Shown here in pieces: positions 24,422-37,618 of a stretch of 64,000 nt of DNA. This DNA comes from Diploscapter coronatus (lineage: Eukaryota; Nematoda; Chromadorea; Rhabditida; Rhabditidae): assembly GCA_964036155.1 (NCBI GenBank), contig OZ038422.1:35921201-35985200 (forward strand). Direction: 5' to 3'. The position numbers and the translations under genes are program-made. Each line of letters starts with the position of its first letter. Position 1 is the first letter of the stretch. The notes below the pieces were generated by a model that worked only from the letters and a program-made list of their open reading frames with translations, was not told the origin of the DNA and did not search any database.

Positions 24422-27400
24422 ATGGAATCTCTATTGGCAATCCAGCGTCTATCCGAACTACAAGCTAAATTCTCTGACTGTCCGTTCGCATTCGATGCCG
24501 AATCCTTGCTGGCGATGGCACACAAAGAACAAGAACTACCTCCTATAAGTAAGCCAGTCAAATTACGAAATGCCAACAATAAATGACTGTCTGCACATTT
24601 AATTATTCTTAATGCTTATTCATATTACACACTTCCTTTGAAACAAATCTGTTCTTATCATTTTATTATTAAGATATTATTTTACTTCTCATTCAATTCA
24701 ATTTTCAAAAAAAAAAATTCACTGATCAAAGTATGAGGTTTAGCTTTCGAAATGCTCTGAGATTAGGGGGTTTAATCACTTTTAATTTTGACTTCAGATA
24801 GGATCTCGAAAATTTTTAGACGAAAACACAAACTTTGTCTTCAGTTTTCAAAAATAGACGTCTTAGCGCAATTCTTAATCACAAATACTGATTAGATCTA
24901 TATTTTTCAACAAGAAAGACACTAATTTGAGCCGATATAGCTTCAACATCCCACCTAATTCGAAAAGTTATCGGATTACTGTTTAAGGGGGTAGGATAAT
25001 CAATATAATCACTGTAGACGACGAGTAATCTGTTGATGCGATGTGTTGTACGGGCTCAGATGTTATTACCTGCCAGTAGATACTATGTTTGGGTTGCTCG
25101 GTACGGATTGCGCAGGCATACAGGCGGATAGACGGATAAATGGGGTGATTAGAAGGGAGTGGGAAGGAGGATTTGGGCGGGACTTCGAGAAGGGGGGATT
25201 CTCGAAGGTTCTGAGGTAATCTGCTAGATCTAAGGATAAAACGATAATAGCCGGATGGGCTGCAGGATAGGGGATAGGGACTCGAAGCTTCTTCATTTAT
25301 TCGCAATCCATGCAGCTCATCTTTCGGCTTCAACAGCAAAAACAGTCTTCACTCTGCCCCTCCGTCCCTCTAGTCTCCTTCTTACGCAATTCTTCCATTT
25401 CGTTCCATTTCCGCAGGTAACCGGGAACCGATTCTAATTCTCTAGACTGAAAACTAGATTTCCTGACTAACTCAATCAATTTCTGTGCACTCACACTAGC
25501 AGCCGTATTTCAATGAGTAATTATGCCAGAATACGGTAAGCATTTCGATAATGCCAGGAAAGAAATTTCTGTCCGATAAAATGCAATACCAAAAGGGATT
25601 GTAATTAGACTCTCGAATCCACACCTGAAAGATAAGCGGTGTCTTAGACGAAGCCGCTAATCTTTTAGGATTTCAAATTTCATTTTAGCTTCGGAGTTAC
25701 GTAGAATAGTAATGCGATTTTATATCTTTTGAAATGAGCTGAATGGATACATACCTTTGCAGACAGTACGTTAGTGTACTAATCAGGACAATTGTAATAG
25801 GAAGTTCATACTGTCGAATAGTAAACGGGGGAATGATTCAATGTGTTCATATTTGTAGTGCTAAATTTTCAAACTCCCTACCTTTTGTTTCAAATACTGA
25901 ATTAGTCTGTTGCAGGCAATGGAAACAACAACAGTTCGTCGGACTCGTCGGTGTCTGGCAGTTTGAGTGACAACAGTCTGGAGGCGAACGGAGCTGCTTC
26001 GAATGGCAGTGTGATCGGAGGTGGAGGGGAGCTACTCAATGCAAAAATCGTCGACTACAGAGGACACAAAGTGGCTGGGTTCGAAATTGATGGAAAGAAT
26101 ATGATCTGTCTGCCGCAGGTATGCAAACACATTGTCTTATTCGAAATCATTGTTTACTAATTTTAACTCAAAATAGCTTTAACGCGGATTTCAAAGGTCT
26201 TTTCAGAAATGAAAGAAGCTGAAACTCAAGATTAAAATAATTTCAGGTGTATGAATTGTTCCTGAAGAATATGGTCGGAGGACTGCACACGGTGTATACA
26301 AAGTTGAAGAGACTGGAAGTAACTCCTCTGATATGCAATGTTGAACAGGCACGATGATATAGTGCAAAATTATGCATTCCTCACCAACACACTTCTAGGT
26401 CCGTACTTTGCGTAGTTGTGGAGCAATTCAGCCTGGAGTTAACAGATGCAAACTCATCGAAATTTCCGATTTCGAAAAACTGCTCGAGGATTGCACGAAT
26501 ACTTGGTAAGAATTCGTCTCCGTCGACTCAGTTTTCATGAACTATTTCATTATTGGCTTTCTCATTACAAATTTCGTCACTTGATCCCAAATCTTCTAGG
26601 GTGTTGTCCTCTTCCTCCGACATCTTTGATCAAATCCCTTGTCTATTTACAAGAGAGAGTTCTATTTTGGCCTTACGGGTCTTGCGTCACTATCCGCCTA
26701 TCTGCGTAGATATTCGCCTTGTGAATTGACTTATCGTCCATTTACTCAGAACTGAGGGATAAGTCGCGCACAAATTGATGTGCAAACGATAGGATGGTAA
26801 ATCCCCAATCCCGATCTAAATCCGTCGTGGCCGCTTAGCTGTCCATATTCCGCCATATCTCTGCTCACTTCAGATTATCTTCTTTCAACCTCTCTGCCCA
26901 TTTCTCTCTCAGATATGATCTCTCCAATCCCCTGTTTACCTTGTGCTCCAACAATATCCGCTATTATCAACCATCTGAATGTTTAGTTTTGATTATTGAA
27001 CTTGAGCCCCACAAACAAAAACAGTCGAAATCAGATTGGTCATTTGGAGCTGATCAAATCATCATAAATCTGAGAAAGAATCAGATTTATAAAAATATCA
27101 AGATGCTACTCTCAATTTTCATTTTCAGCTAAAATCTGTATAGAATTATTCGTTTTCTGAAAGATGAATTATTGAGCCTGCATTTGTAGCTATGTTTCGA
27201 AATTATAATTTCGTGGTTTGCTAAACTAGGAATTGTATTGTATCAAGATTACTACCATCTTGAACGCTAAACCTAGCATAAATAATGCGATTTTGAAGCG
27301 ATAAGATTTTTTTAGCACTCGTCCTGGCAGACCTCCGAAGCGATATTCGACAGAAGAGTGGATGACTCTGACTGCGGTGAATGGGAAACAGGCCAAGTAC

Positions 27401-29826
27401 GACAGTGGCAGTGAGAACGGAAATGGCAATTTGACGCCGACTGGGGTTGCACTTGGACTGCATAACCCGACCACCGCACCTGTACTGTCCGCCCTCGATC
27501 ACCGAGTGTCTTCTGTCGCTGCTCTCCTGTCTGACGATTCGTCTCATTCGTCACCTTGTCTTCTGCCTAGGTATTGTGATGGCATGAATCAAAATCTTCA
27601 GTTGATAAATAAAAAAAAAAGTCTCTCTATTTACCATGAAAATCAAGCTTTTTTCTTCTTCAACAACTCCCATTGGGACCACCATTATCTTGAGGACCAA
27701 TGGCGATAAGAAGACAGCTCATATTATAGACATTTCTAGAAACCCAAATAAACCCTGCTTTCAGTTCGACAGCTCCACTGCCCACTCTGCCAGCATCTGC
27801 CTGCTCATCGAATCCCCTTCTGTTCAGTCATCTCATCTCCCCTCTAGCCGTACAACAGTTGCTGATGCAGCATATGATCAACTTCGGAGATACTCACAGG
27901 CAGAAGCAGAGACAGACGAATGAAGACGTAGAGCTGAATGAATGCACACAGGCTACGACTACCAGCAACATAGAGATTAGCAGTGAAAATAGGTATCATT
28001 TTATCACTACTAAATTTTTTAGCAGTTTGTTAACGACGGAATGCTAGAGTGGTCTTTTTTCTATACTATTTTCCCTCCCTTTGCTCTCTAACAAAACATT
28101 TCACCAGCTCATCATTTTTTCCATTTTGCATTTCGTTATTACGTCATTTACAGGTTGCCGTATTTTTTCATATGGAATCTGGAGATATCGAGCTTCAATA
28201 ATTTTATATGCATTGCAAAATTCTCTGAAATTTATTTAGTCCTTCAAAATCTAGTTTCAAAACTTCGATCTCTCCTTTCTCAGTCCTGTCCTTTCCTTCA
28301 TATCTTTATGAGGGATCTTGCTTGCAGTCCTTTTCCTGTACTTGTATCGCTTTTTCCCCACTCTCAAATAGTCCGATTCGTTTTCCTCCTCCCTTCTATC
28401 CCTTCAGACAGCCCCTACAAATGAATGTGTAGAATGCAAAAATGCGAATTCGAGATGAAAATCAGATGCTTTTTGAGGTCAAATCAACGCGAATTGCGAT
28501 TGAGCGGAGTGTTTCTTTGCAGATGAAAATCACCGTGGAAAGAGACAATGAAAACATTGAATTACTGAAATTGGGACTGAATTGAATGCCTGTTGAAAGG
28601 ACAAATATGAGAAAAATAAGGGGAGAAACATGTGAATTAGTTGATATCAAAAAGCTTCCATGCAACATTTCTGAAATGTGTGTAATTGGAAATGCCGTTT
28701 TTTATGAGGAATTACCTGATTTATTTCCAGCAATTCGAGTGAACAGTTGACTGAAGACAAGGATGAAGAGAGTGAAGAGAATCCTGAAGGATCGCAGCCT
28801 CTGAATCTGACCAAAAATGGATCGGAACCCTCTTCGGATAATGATTCGCTAGAGAATATGAAAGAGGTCAGAATAGTTTTACGACTCAGTAAAAATTATA
28901 CAATATGTTGCCGTCAGTTCATATATTATCTAATCTGTATTATTCAATTCTGTGAACATTTAGTGGTTAGAGAACAGGATTTATAAATTGTGCGACATAA
29001 GTAGGGATAATATGGGTTAAAAATCTGTCAGCATTACACCAATTTATCCGAACTAAGGATAATTAGTGGAGAAAAATGACTACTAATATGCTTACCCAAG
29101 TCAACATTAGAAAATCGCGTTATTATTTTCATCTTTGATTTACCTGATCAGAAACTAAAGAAAATATTATGATGATGGTAAAGCGAATAAAAAACTTGTT
29201 GTGAAAATAAGAACCAAATGGACTTTTGATTTCTATATTCTTCGGTTATTTTATTCTTGATCCGACTTTAAACATCTCAATTCGATCTATCTCTGACCGT
29301 GAAGATCACTTCTTTGTCTTATAACTTCACCAAAAATGCATCTTCAGCTTTCGCCGAATCAATCGATCACGATCACTGAACGAGGCTCGTCATCCTCTGG
29401 CAGTAACAATTCGTCCGACGAAAGCAGAACTGCGGTCGAGAAAATGGTGAATCTCATTGAAATGGCCAGGGACATATTCAAGGTGCAGAAGGAGGATATT
29501 CAGAAGGAAAGAGGTTGAATTTTCCAAAACAGGAAGGGAACTCGAAGAATTTTCTTACAGATGAATTCACGGAACTGAGAAACACTCTGAAGGACGCTAT
29601 TTGCGGAGAGGAGAAACTAAGAATTGAATTGGAGAAGGAGAGGAAGAAAAGTCGTAAGTTGAAAAATGCTTTCAAAAGTTAATTTCGAATATTTCAAGCA
29701 GCAAGTATTTCAGACTTGTACTTTCGTAAGTTCTGCCGCGCTCGTCGGGAGGTTCTGTCTCTGAAAGAGGAATTGCTCTCGTTTCGCAGCAGCTCTACTT
29801 CATCTTCCTCTGCTAACAATAACTGA
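24422..29826 (+). CDS. dac: Dachshund-family transcription cofactor
   Basis: Ten exons close in phase to 509 residues: 24422-24548, 25916-26118, 26247-26348, 26399-26505, 27316-27570, 27765-27992, 28731-28866, 29348-29513, 29561-29653 and 29714-29826. Residues about 86-190 are the DACHbox-N DNA-binding domain: VAGFEIDGKNMICLPQ, VGGLHTVYTKLKRLEVTP, GAIQPGVNRCKL and RPGRPPKR, nearly identical to fly and vertebrate proteins. The C-terminal region (about 385-509) is a charged coiled coil with LYFRKFCRARREVLSLKEE, matching DACHbox-C. The linker is Ser/Asn-rich. Dachshund proteins are nuclear partners of Six and Eya factors. The start ATG follows a TTCTTCTCAG acceptor by one base, so it is either trans-spliced or preceded by untranslated exons. 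The 50-base intron after 26348 uses a GC donor (CAG|GCACGA). Convergent with the GMF gene. Confidence 0.93.
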
Positions 29827-30897
29827 AAAGCCTGACTGCTTCGCAGGGTTGAGACGAAATCGAAATGGCCCAAAAATCCTAGAAACTTCGTCTCAGCTTT
29901 GCTGCTCTCCCATTCACGAGTTAAATATTCCGAGTTGAAAAACTCCAGAAAATTTTCATCCTAAGATTCTAAAAAATGACTGGAGTAAGCAATGCTTAAT
30001 TGGTATTCATGACTTCTCTAAATCTGGTTAATCTCGCAGATTCACATCATCATATACACAATATCCAAGCATCATATTTTTAGATTAGCTTCGCGATGAG
30101 TATTTAACCCGATGCATTAATTTTATCCTGTTGTATTTTGAGAATAAGTGTACTATTTAATAAATCTAATCATTTTAAAGATGGGAAAAATGGTGCGCTT
30201 ATTTACCTTGTGATCCATAGTATTTGTTTTTGTATCATCGGAGTTTTCTTTTCCTATCTTCGTAATGATCTCGTATTGATAAGAGGCAATACATTTTTGC
30301 TTAAATTATTCGATGAATTATGGGCCGTTTCAGATCCGTAAACTTCCCTATTTTTGGTGCGTTATTTTAAAAGCTATTCGTGATAAAGTTTAGTAATCAC
30401 GTACTTTGCAATACTAATAAATAGCGTGTTTTCACATTTGTATAGCCTCTTTTCCTAGCCTGATCTATAATCAACCTTCTCCTCTCTATTCTATCATATC
30501 AGCATTTGATACAGACTACGGTAATCTGAGTATATAATAAGTTAACCTTATAAATATTGGCGTATATCTATTTTGATGGTATTTGTTTATTTTTTAAAGT
30601 CAACAATTTAACCGTGTGAAATAAATAAATAAATATTAGATTTATGAGATAAAACTTGAAAGTGCGTAATCGTTTGGATTTCAAAATCTCAGGGAATGAT
30701 TTGATAAAATGATATATGTCGATTAGCACAAAGTTACCATACCCAAATTAAGGAGATAAACTAATTATTGCTTTGTCCTTGCAAAGTGGGAAGATTTTTT
30801 GATGCGAATGTTGTCATTAAGAATAGTAATTTTGAGGAATTTAATGAAATTTCAATCATGATAAGCAATAAAATTGAATAAGGCTAAACTTTGTATT
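29827..30897. other. Convergent 3' flank of dachshund and GMF
   Basis: AT-rich spacer between two convergent genes. It contains an AATAAATAAATAAAT run near 30621, a plausible dachshund polyadenylation region. No exon, repeat or RNA gene is supported. Confidence 0.4.
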
Positions 30898-31774
30898 TTA
30901 GAGTTTAGAGTCGATGTATTCCTGAGTAAGCTCTTCCAATTCACGAATCTCGAAATTCTTAAAAAAAAAGTATTTTCAACTTTTTTTTTTATTAAAATTG
31001 ACTTACTTTGGTCAACTCGCATTCCTGGACGAGATTGTTCCGACTTCCTGCGTAGAGCATTTGAAGGTCGGGGGAACAGCCTGTAATATGAAAAATAATA
31101 AAATGATAAATACACTTGATAATTATCGATCAAAATAAAAAAAAAAAAAGCCTTTCTTATTATTTATAAAAATATATGAGAAATAATAAATCTTGATGGA
31201 AAAATCCTCACCAATAGGACTGTAGAAGATGAGAAGCATGGGGTAGGAGACTCTGCCGTCTGAATGCGTCTTCGCGAAGCTGAGCAGAACGAACCGAGGC
31301 TGCTGCTGTGGCAGTTCGTCACGAACCTGAACATTATGAAATAGATTCATCATTTAGAAGATATGCAATTATTTCATATTCAGGAAACATTGTAATTTCA
31401 GTTCCTAAATAAACTGAAAAAATACCTCATCAATGCTGCAATCATCGAATGTCTCCTCCACCTTCAATTGTTGTGCCTCTTTGTCGATTTTCACTCAAAA
31501 TTGATACTCAAAACATTGATAGTTAGAAATAAAGAGACAAGACATTGAGAATAATTGATAGATGGCAGTTGAGTTTAAATAGCAAGAAAATTGTTGCTAT
31601 TTCCGAACTGCCTCAGAAGAACAAAAAAGCAATTCTGATATTCGAATAATAAAAATGGCTAAATTTGTAAATGCTACGAAATTTACCAATGATAGCCATC
31701 ATTTGACTGCTTTTCGCGAACCGAAATTCCTTCAGCGTCTTCTTCAAATCATCTGGAATCGAGCAGATTGTCAT
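30898..31774 (-). CDS. GMF: Glia maturation factor (GMF), ADF-homology protein
   Basis: Five exons, 31687-31774, 31426-31493, 31212-31326, 31007-31080 and 30898-30957, encode 134 residues (human GMF has 142). The protein is a single ADF-homology domain: [62 protein letters not shown] and [13 protein letters not shown] all align with GMF. GMFs bind the Arp2/3 complex, promote actin branch removal and inhibit new branching. The chosen ATG (31774) is nine bases after a TTCAG acceptor at 31783. An upstream in-frame ATG at 31822 would give 150 residues. The gene follows the FBXO42-like stop (31848) by 73 bases on the same strand, which suggests the second cistron of an operon. Confidence 0.92.
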
Positions 31775-31847
31775 TGAGGCACTCTGAACATTTTGATCAT
31801 CTTTGAAAATTGTGACAGACATGAAAGCTGAACTTCATCATTTATTC

Positions 31848-34800
31848 TCACCATTTTCCCAGTCTCTTCTTGCTACTTTGCTTTTGACAGCCGTCCTCCT
31901 GCAAACGAGTCGTCATTATGCAATGCATAAAACATCCACTCATCAAAGATATCTCCTTATCGTCGTTACGATTTTCGAATAGAAATTTTAGTTTTCAGGA
32001 AAATTTTATTCCCGCACCCCGAAAAAAATACTACAGATTTCAGATGAAACAGACAACAATACAGCGTTTTCCGAAACAAATCGTCGATAGAATTTAGAAT
32101 TTAGGTAGTTTGTTATAACAATAAATATGAGTAGCACCAGTATTTTATGCAAGTGAACTAATTTTTGAAGTTTTCGAGTAAACTATTGAAGGCTCAGGTT
32201 TTTGGTTCAATGCACAAAATCATGACTTGCACTAAAATTAGACTATAGTAAAACACATGGAAATACTTCTCGTATCACAGTTAGAAAATGAATGAAATGA
32301 AATGATAGCTGATTGACTGTAAAATGGCAGCTGCCAGAAAAAATAAGACACAAAATTGACTAAAATCTCTATTTTCATACGAAAATTGAATGACAGAATT
32401 GGATTGTTTTCTTCAAACATGCGTTCTTTTCCCAGATCGGAGAGACCTTTGCTTGTGCGATTCGCGCCACTCGGATTTTATCGTCACTCACGAGCAACTG
32501 CGTCACTCCCCTTCTACTTTCTCTTACGTCAGATAGTACAATCTGACATAATTAGAGATAGTGCATCCTCGCGAGAGACGATAAAGCTCTAGTTGCGCGA
32601 GTCGCGCAAGCAAAGGTCTCGTCAACTTGGGAAGAGAGTATATAATAAGTGCAAAGGGAATGTTCAATTCAAAGACGAAATTTTACAAATAAGCTGGAAG
32701 GATGTAGTATTAAAAGCCTAATCTTGCGAATATTTAGAAGAACATTTACATTTCTACAAAAATGATATTGTCAGTTAAAAACTAACTGAATAGGGGAAAT
32801 TACCTGTTTTTCTGATTTAATCCGTGGAAGAGGACCCGGATGAGCGGGAAACGGCACGGAGATTGTCGTAGGATCGACGGAGGTGAGAAAGCGAAGGACC
32901 AGACTGAGCTGAGGGAGAAATCGGGGAAAGCAAGTATGTGTGGCCCATCGTGTGGGTTGGGAAGTACTAAACAAATCAAGTAAATAGGATGAAATATTCA
33001 GATTTAAAAAATTTGAATTTTTGAAGAAACAACTATTTTGCATTATATTTTTAAAAATGCGATCATTTCTTTGAAAATAAGAGAACATGTCTTACAGTGG
33101 GTCTCATCTGCATGGGATAGTTGAGATGCATGGCCTGAATGGCGAATTCCTGCTGGCTTCTGACGAGACTGCCGCCGTGCATTACGACCTCCCCCCTGCA
33201 GCCCGTCAGCGAGAAGAATTCCGTGTCAGGAGGGGCGCGGAAACCGATCGGTTGCTGTTGCCATCTGCAAAAAACGGTCATTAATAGTTAGTAGAAAATT
33301 CAGAATCATCTGAAAGATGCTAGGTTTTGTAAAGTAGCAAGGTAGTAATATCTCTACTCACATGCTATTTCTTCCCTAACTCTAGCTCTTTCCTTTCTTT
33401 AGCTCGACCATATTACGTTACAAACAACTTGTTCATTGCGACTTCTGCAGCGAAATTTTACCACATATGTTTGCGAAATCATGAAAAAACGAAATTTGAT
33501 ATATAAATTGGTAAATGAAAAAAATAACCATAACTCCAGGATCACTGCAGTTACCACTCTTTTGTGGTAGCTACCATCTTTCTCAGAGAAATAGTATATG
33601 GAGAAGAGGAACACGGGGGCGGCAACTACAAGGGACCATAAATGTACTCACTTGACTTGATTGAGGGTTTGGAAATAGTCGATGTCGTCTCCAAGTTCGA
33701 TGTCAGCCACGTAAACACACATCCGCACGAGGGAACTGTTGCGTTCGAAGCCCATCGACGAGCCGCCTGGCTGCGGCAGGGAAGTCGAATATTTCGCGTC
33801 TGAAAATAAAATGTTCTAGGAAAAAGGCAAGAGTATTTGTTGAGAAAAAATAAGTTTAAATTATATTTTGTATTGTTTGTCGCGTTGATAAAAATGAAGT
33901 TTCGTTTTTCTTTAACTTTCCGGAAAACAAACTCGAAAAATAAGAAAATCGTTCAAATTGTGAAGAAAAATTGTTCATACTTTATCAATTATTTTCTCAG
34001 GAAGGATACTGAAAATTAGAATTTGAATAACTTACGCAACTGCTCGACGACTCTCCTGATCTTGCAGGAGACTTCAGCCAGATCGACATCATCGAGTGGC
34101 GCTGCCTGTTGCGACGCGTGTTTCTCATCCAACTGCAGGCTGATCGAAGTGTGCTCGGTTGTGCGAGGCTTTTTATCCAGAGGCATTCTAAAATAACTTC
34201 TCAGTTTTCATCGAATTATTATTAAAAATGATTAAAAAATGGCATGAATCTTCAAAGATATAATAATTTTTCTTACTTTTTACACTCCAAAATCTTCTCC
34301 CGAGTCAGATAGCAATTCTCCAGCTTGCAAGTCAACCCATCGAGTTCCACTGTTTCGGAGGCCTAAAATGGAATATAAATTGGAAATTCTAAGCAATGCG
34401 TTTCTGTATTCACAGATGACAGACGCAGACGGATGTATTTGCCAACGGATAGAGAGGGCGGTAAAAGAGAAGAAATAAGAAAAAAGAACCGTTGAAAAAT
34501 GCAGGGGGACTTAAGAAATAAATTTAAGAAAAAAGCCTACCGGGCTAACATCCTCATCATCAGCGCAATGTCTGTAGGCAGCCTCCCTTCTGTCCATTTC
34601 CTCTGCCAAACGCAATGCGACCAGGCTGAAATTTTTAATTTTTATCCAAAAATCACTTTAAAAATCTCACTCGACGAATTTCTTGCCGCGTAGCTGACAT
34701 TTGTCGTAGACAGAAATATAGGTTTTTGTGGAGGACTGAAAGAGAAAGTTTTTAATAAAAAATGCTCGCTTCAAATAAGATAATAATTTGTGTAAATGAA

Positions 34801-37618
34801 AACCGATATCAATGAAAACATGCAAAAAAAAATTTTAAATGACCTTATCGATCGGCAATCCAAGAGAAACGAGTCTGAGCAATTTGCCAGTCCTGATAGC
34901 GGCCAGCTGTGGGTAGTTGAAGTTGGGCAAACTACACGCGAAATTCGTCGCTCCGTCGTCCAACAGTTTGGGTCGATTCCAGCGACCGGTTACCTAAAAA
35001 ATGAAGAAGATTAAACCTGAATGTAAATCGGCATCCAATTATTCAGGCCTCCTGTACTATACACCGTTGGAATACCGACACTGCATGTAAAAGACACTAT
35101 CTCTTCTTTTCTTATTTCTTCCCTTTGCCTGCACTCCTCTATCCTAAAATCGCGGTGTCTAATACAGACGGGGTGTCGGTGTACCAGCGGTGTATAATAT
35201 AACAAGTAGATAAATTATCTATAATCAAGAAGAAAAACCACCCGAAATGCTTTTTCGAATAAATATGTTCAGAAAGAGGCCGCAATGTTCGTGAATCCGA
35301 TTTTATGATCCTGCCCAGCTTTACCGAATTTGCAAGTGCAATTTTATCGAATTCGAAAATCCCGCATAACAAAATGAAAGATAAATTCAACATTAAAAAA
35401 CATGTTTAAATCAAAATTTTTCTTTTCAACATTCCCACCTCAATAGCCTTCCACTGCCAGTCGCAGTTCTGCGGGTCGTTCGGGTCGAATTTGATGAGCA
35501 GTGCGGATCCATAGTCGTGGGGCATCATCTCTCCGATTAACAGCAATTCTCCCTCTCGGAGAGTTATCAAGTGGGAACGGATTGGGTGGAGTCTGAATGA
35601 AAGTCATTTTAAAAAATGCTATAAAAGGATATTTCCTACTCGGGATAGAAACGATTTGGATCGTTGAGCACGTCGCGACGGGCTGTTGTTCTGAAGATAA
35701 GAATTGGAATTTTCAAATTTGTTTTCTTCGGAAACAATATTTTTGCAGCAAATGAATGTAGGAAAACATTGAATATTAGTCATAAATAAGCACTAATAGA
35801 AAAATAATTCTTTGAACAAATTCGAATCTTTGATAGACGGAAAATTCTCGAAAAATAAAGAATCTCACGTAGACAATCCACCAATGAGTCGTTTGGTGTA
35901 CCATCTCTCAGCGACGAGATCGAGAATGTGCAAGTCCCTGGTGATGAACGGGCTGCCGTAAACGTCCCAGCCCCCGTAGACGATCATCAGATTGCCTGAG
36001 ATTGTGGCTGTGTGGCCAGCGAGACACGGACCGTCTGTGTTCGTGTTCAGCTGGAAATATAACTTTCTGAAGAAGGGCACAATTTTATGTAATATTCAGA
36101 TATAAAGTTCGAAAGTTGGATGAACAATATTTCCCGTTATTTTTCAATGTTCCTCGTTGCCAAAAGTGTAACATAAGTCACTGTTCAAGCCAACATTTTT
36201 CAACATTCCAACAGAAGTATTTCCGAAGAATTATTCATTTTTATGAATTTAAAAAAAATAAAATCGAAATTTGTGACCTGTCTCCACTGTTTGACTGCGG
36301 GATTGAAGATGTGGACTTCGCACAAACTCGGGGGAGTTTGATAGGTGCGATGGACCGATTGCTCCGGCAGAGGGCGGAAACCACCGTACAGCACGATTTC
36401 GTTCTGGAACAAGAATAAGGAATTTTAATAGAAAAAAAACCAGAAAACACCTTCCAAACAACCATCGTGGCCATAGATTTTGGCAGGGGATACGGAGGAG
36501 CAGGCACGACGACTCGACTCCAGTGCATGGTAACCTGAACATTCAACTTTCTCCCAATGTTTCGATAAGTTCGGAAAAATTTGATGAAGTTCATTTTAAG
36601 CAAAAATTTTCTTATTTTTCATGGAAACTTCTAGGAATTTTGCCATACCAAATCGAGCTTCCACAAATCGTTGAACGATGCATTGCTTCTGGAGATCGGA
36701 GTCAGATTGTGGCCGTGTCCATTGATGTTTCTGAAAATTGGCTTCCTAAACCTCTACTCATCGTATATCAAATTCTATCTTTTCATTCGATGCTAAAAAT
36801 GTACAAGGAAGCAAATTGGGGAAAAAATATATTTCTACCTGGCAGAGTAAATGTTGGTGGTTTCTCCTCCGAACAGATAGATGGCATGTTGAGGCTCGAA
36901 GTAGACAGTGCAGTGATTCTGCCTGCTCGCCATCAATTCACTAGCGTTCAAGTCGTAGGCGCGGGACCTAGAGCGTCTAATTTGCAACAAAAATACTGAT
37001 CAAAGTCAGTTCCTATATCGTCACCGATTTTTCCCTTGTTCCCTACACTTCTGAGCTCACAATTCAAATAATGAGTGCAGACGATGGCGGTGATAAATTG
37101 GTGATAGGCTTGCAGCTTTCGAATCGCGGGTTAACTGCAGGAAACGAGACAGTATATCATATCGAGAGAAAAATAGCATGCCTTCTTTCCGTCCTCGGAA
37201 TGAAGCATTATCTAGTTTCTCGCAGTTAACCGCGACTTGAAAATTGTAAGCCTGACCAGCGACAATTACAAGAAGCAAGAAATTCGTACCATTTGAAAGA
37301 CGTCCTCCAGACCAATTCCCTGTCGATTTCATTGAACTCGTCGTGGCACGATTTGTCGATGGAGGGATAGGCCCGACCGAGGGCGTTCAATTCACTTGCT
37401 CTGAAAAAGAACTTTTCTGAAACATGAAAAATCGAATTTTCGAAAAAAACAAGTGTCAGTTTTCATATTCCTCTCCAAAATTTCACCTCTGTCAATTTCT
37501 TAAAAAAAAAACTTTTTTGTCATTCCAACCTGAGATATCTCAAGACCTGCAGCAGTGCGGGTCTGGGCAGTAGTTCCGGCAGGTATTTCCTGGTCCCTGT
37601 CTGCCCTGTCTGAGCCAT
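31848..37618 (-). CDS. FBXO42: FBXO42-type F-box and kelch-repeat protein
   Basis: Eighteen exons close in phase to 672 residues (human FBXO42 has 717). In transcript order: 37530-37618, 37290-37400, 36839-36967, 36649-36730, 36451-36534, 36278-36403, 35869-36050, 35640-35690, 35439-35592, 34844-34993, 34671-34735, 34541-34625, 34277-34362, 34036-34187, 33652-33799, 33096-33264, 32804-32908 and 31848-31898. Residues about 13-60 are an F-box (LPELLPRPALLQVLRYLR). Kelch blades follow, with AIYLFGGETTN, FNDLWKLDL, IVLYGGFRP, GHTATISGNLMIVYGGWD and TGCRGEVVMHGG. The F-box recruits SKP1/CUL1 and the kelch propeller binds substrates; in mammals p53 is one substrate. The acceptor of exon 3 must be CTAG|GTCC at 36967, because the nearer one creates a stop. 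Introns carry several foldback elements. Likely first gene of an operon with GMF. Confidence 0.88.
32442..32620. repeat. Inverted-repeat element in last FBXO42 intron
   Basis: About 26 bases from 32442 (GAGACCTTTGCTTGTGCGA) are mirrored at 32595-32620 (GCAAGCAAAGGTCTC), with GC-rich ends. The element lies within the 905-base intron 31899-32803. Confidence 0.6.
33560..33640. repeat. Foldback element, family B copy 1
   Basis: GTGGTAGCTACCATCTTTCTC near 33563 and GGCAACTACAAGGGACC near 33621 flank AGAGAAATAGTA. The same arrangement recurs at 40572-40640. It lies in an FBXO42 intron. Confidence 0.45.
35058..35196. repeat. Inverted-repeat element in FBXO42 intron
   Basis: TATACACCGTTGGAATACCG from 35058 is mirrored by the end at 35173-35196 (GTGTCGG, then CAGCGGTGTATA). 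The ends are about 24 bases with a few mismatches. Confidence 0.55.
37106..37255. repeat. Inverted-repeat element in FBXO42 intron
   Basis: About 42 bases at 37106-37147 (TAGGCTTGCAG, then GGGTTAACTGCAGGAAACG) are mirrored at 37211-37253 (TTTCTCGCAGTTAACCGCG, then TGTAAGCC). These are the longest arms among the small intronic elements in the conserved block. Confidence 0.65.

Noticed and set aside
31822..31822. Upstream GMF start codon at 31822
   Set aside because: It is in frame, but a TTCAG acceptor lies between it and the ATG at 31774, and the shorter form matches the usual GMF N-terminus better.
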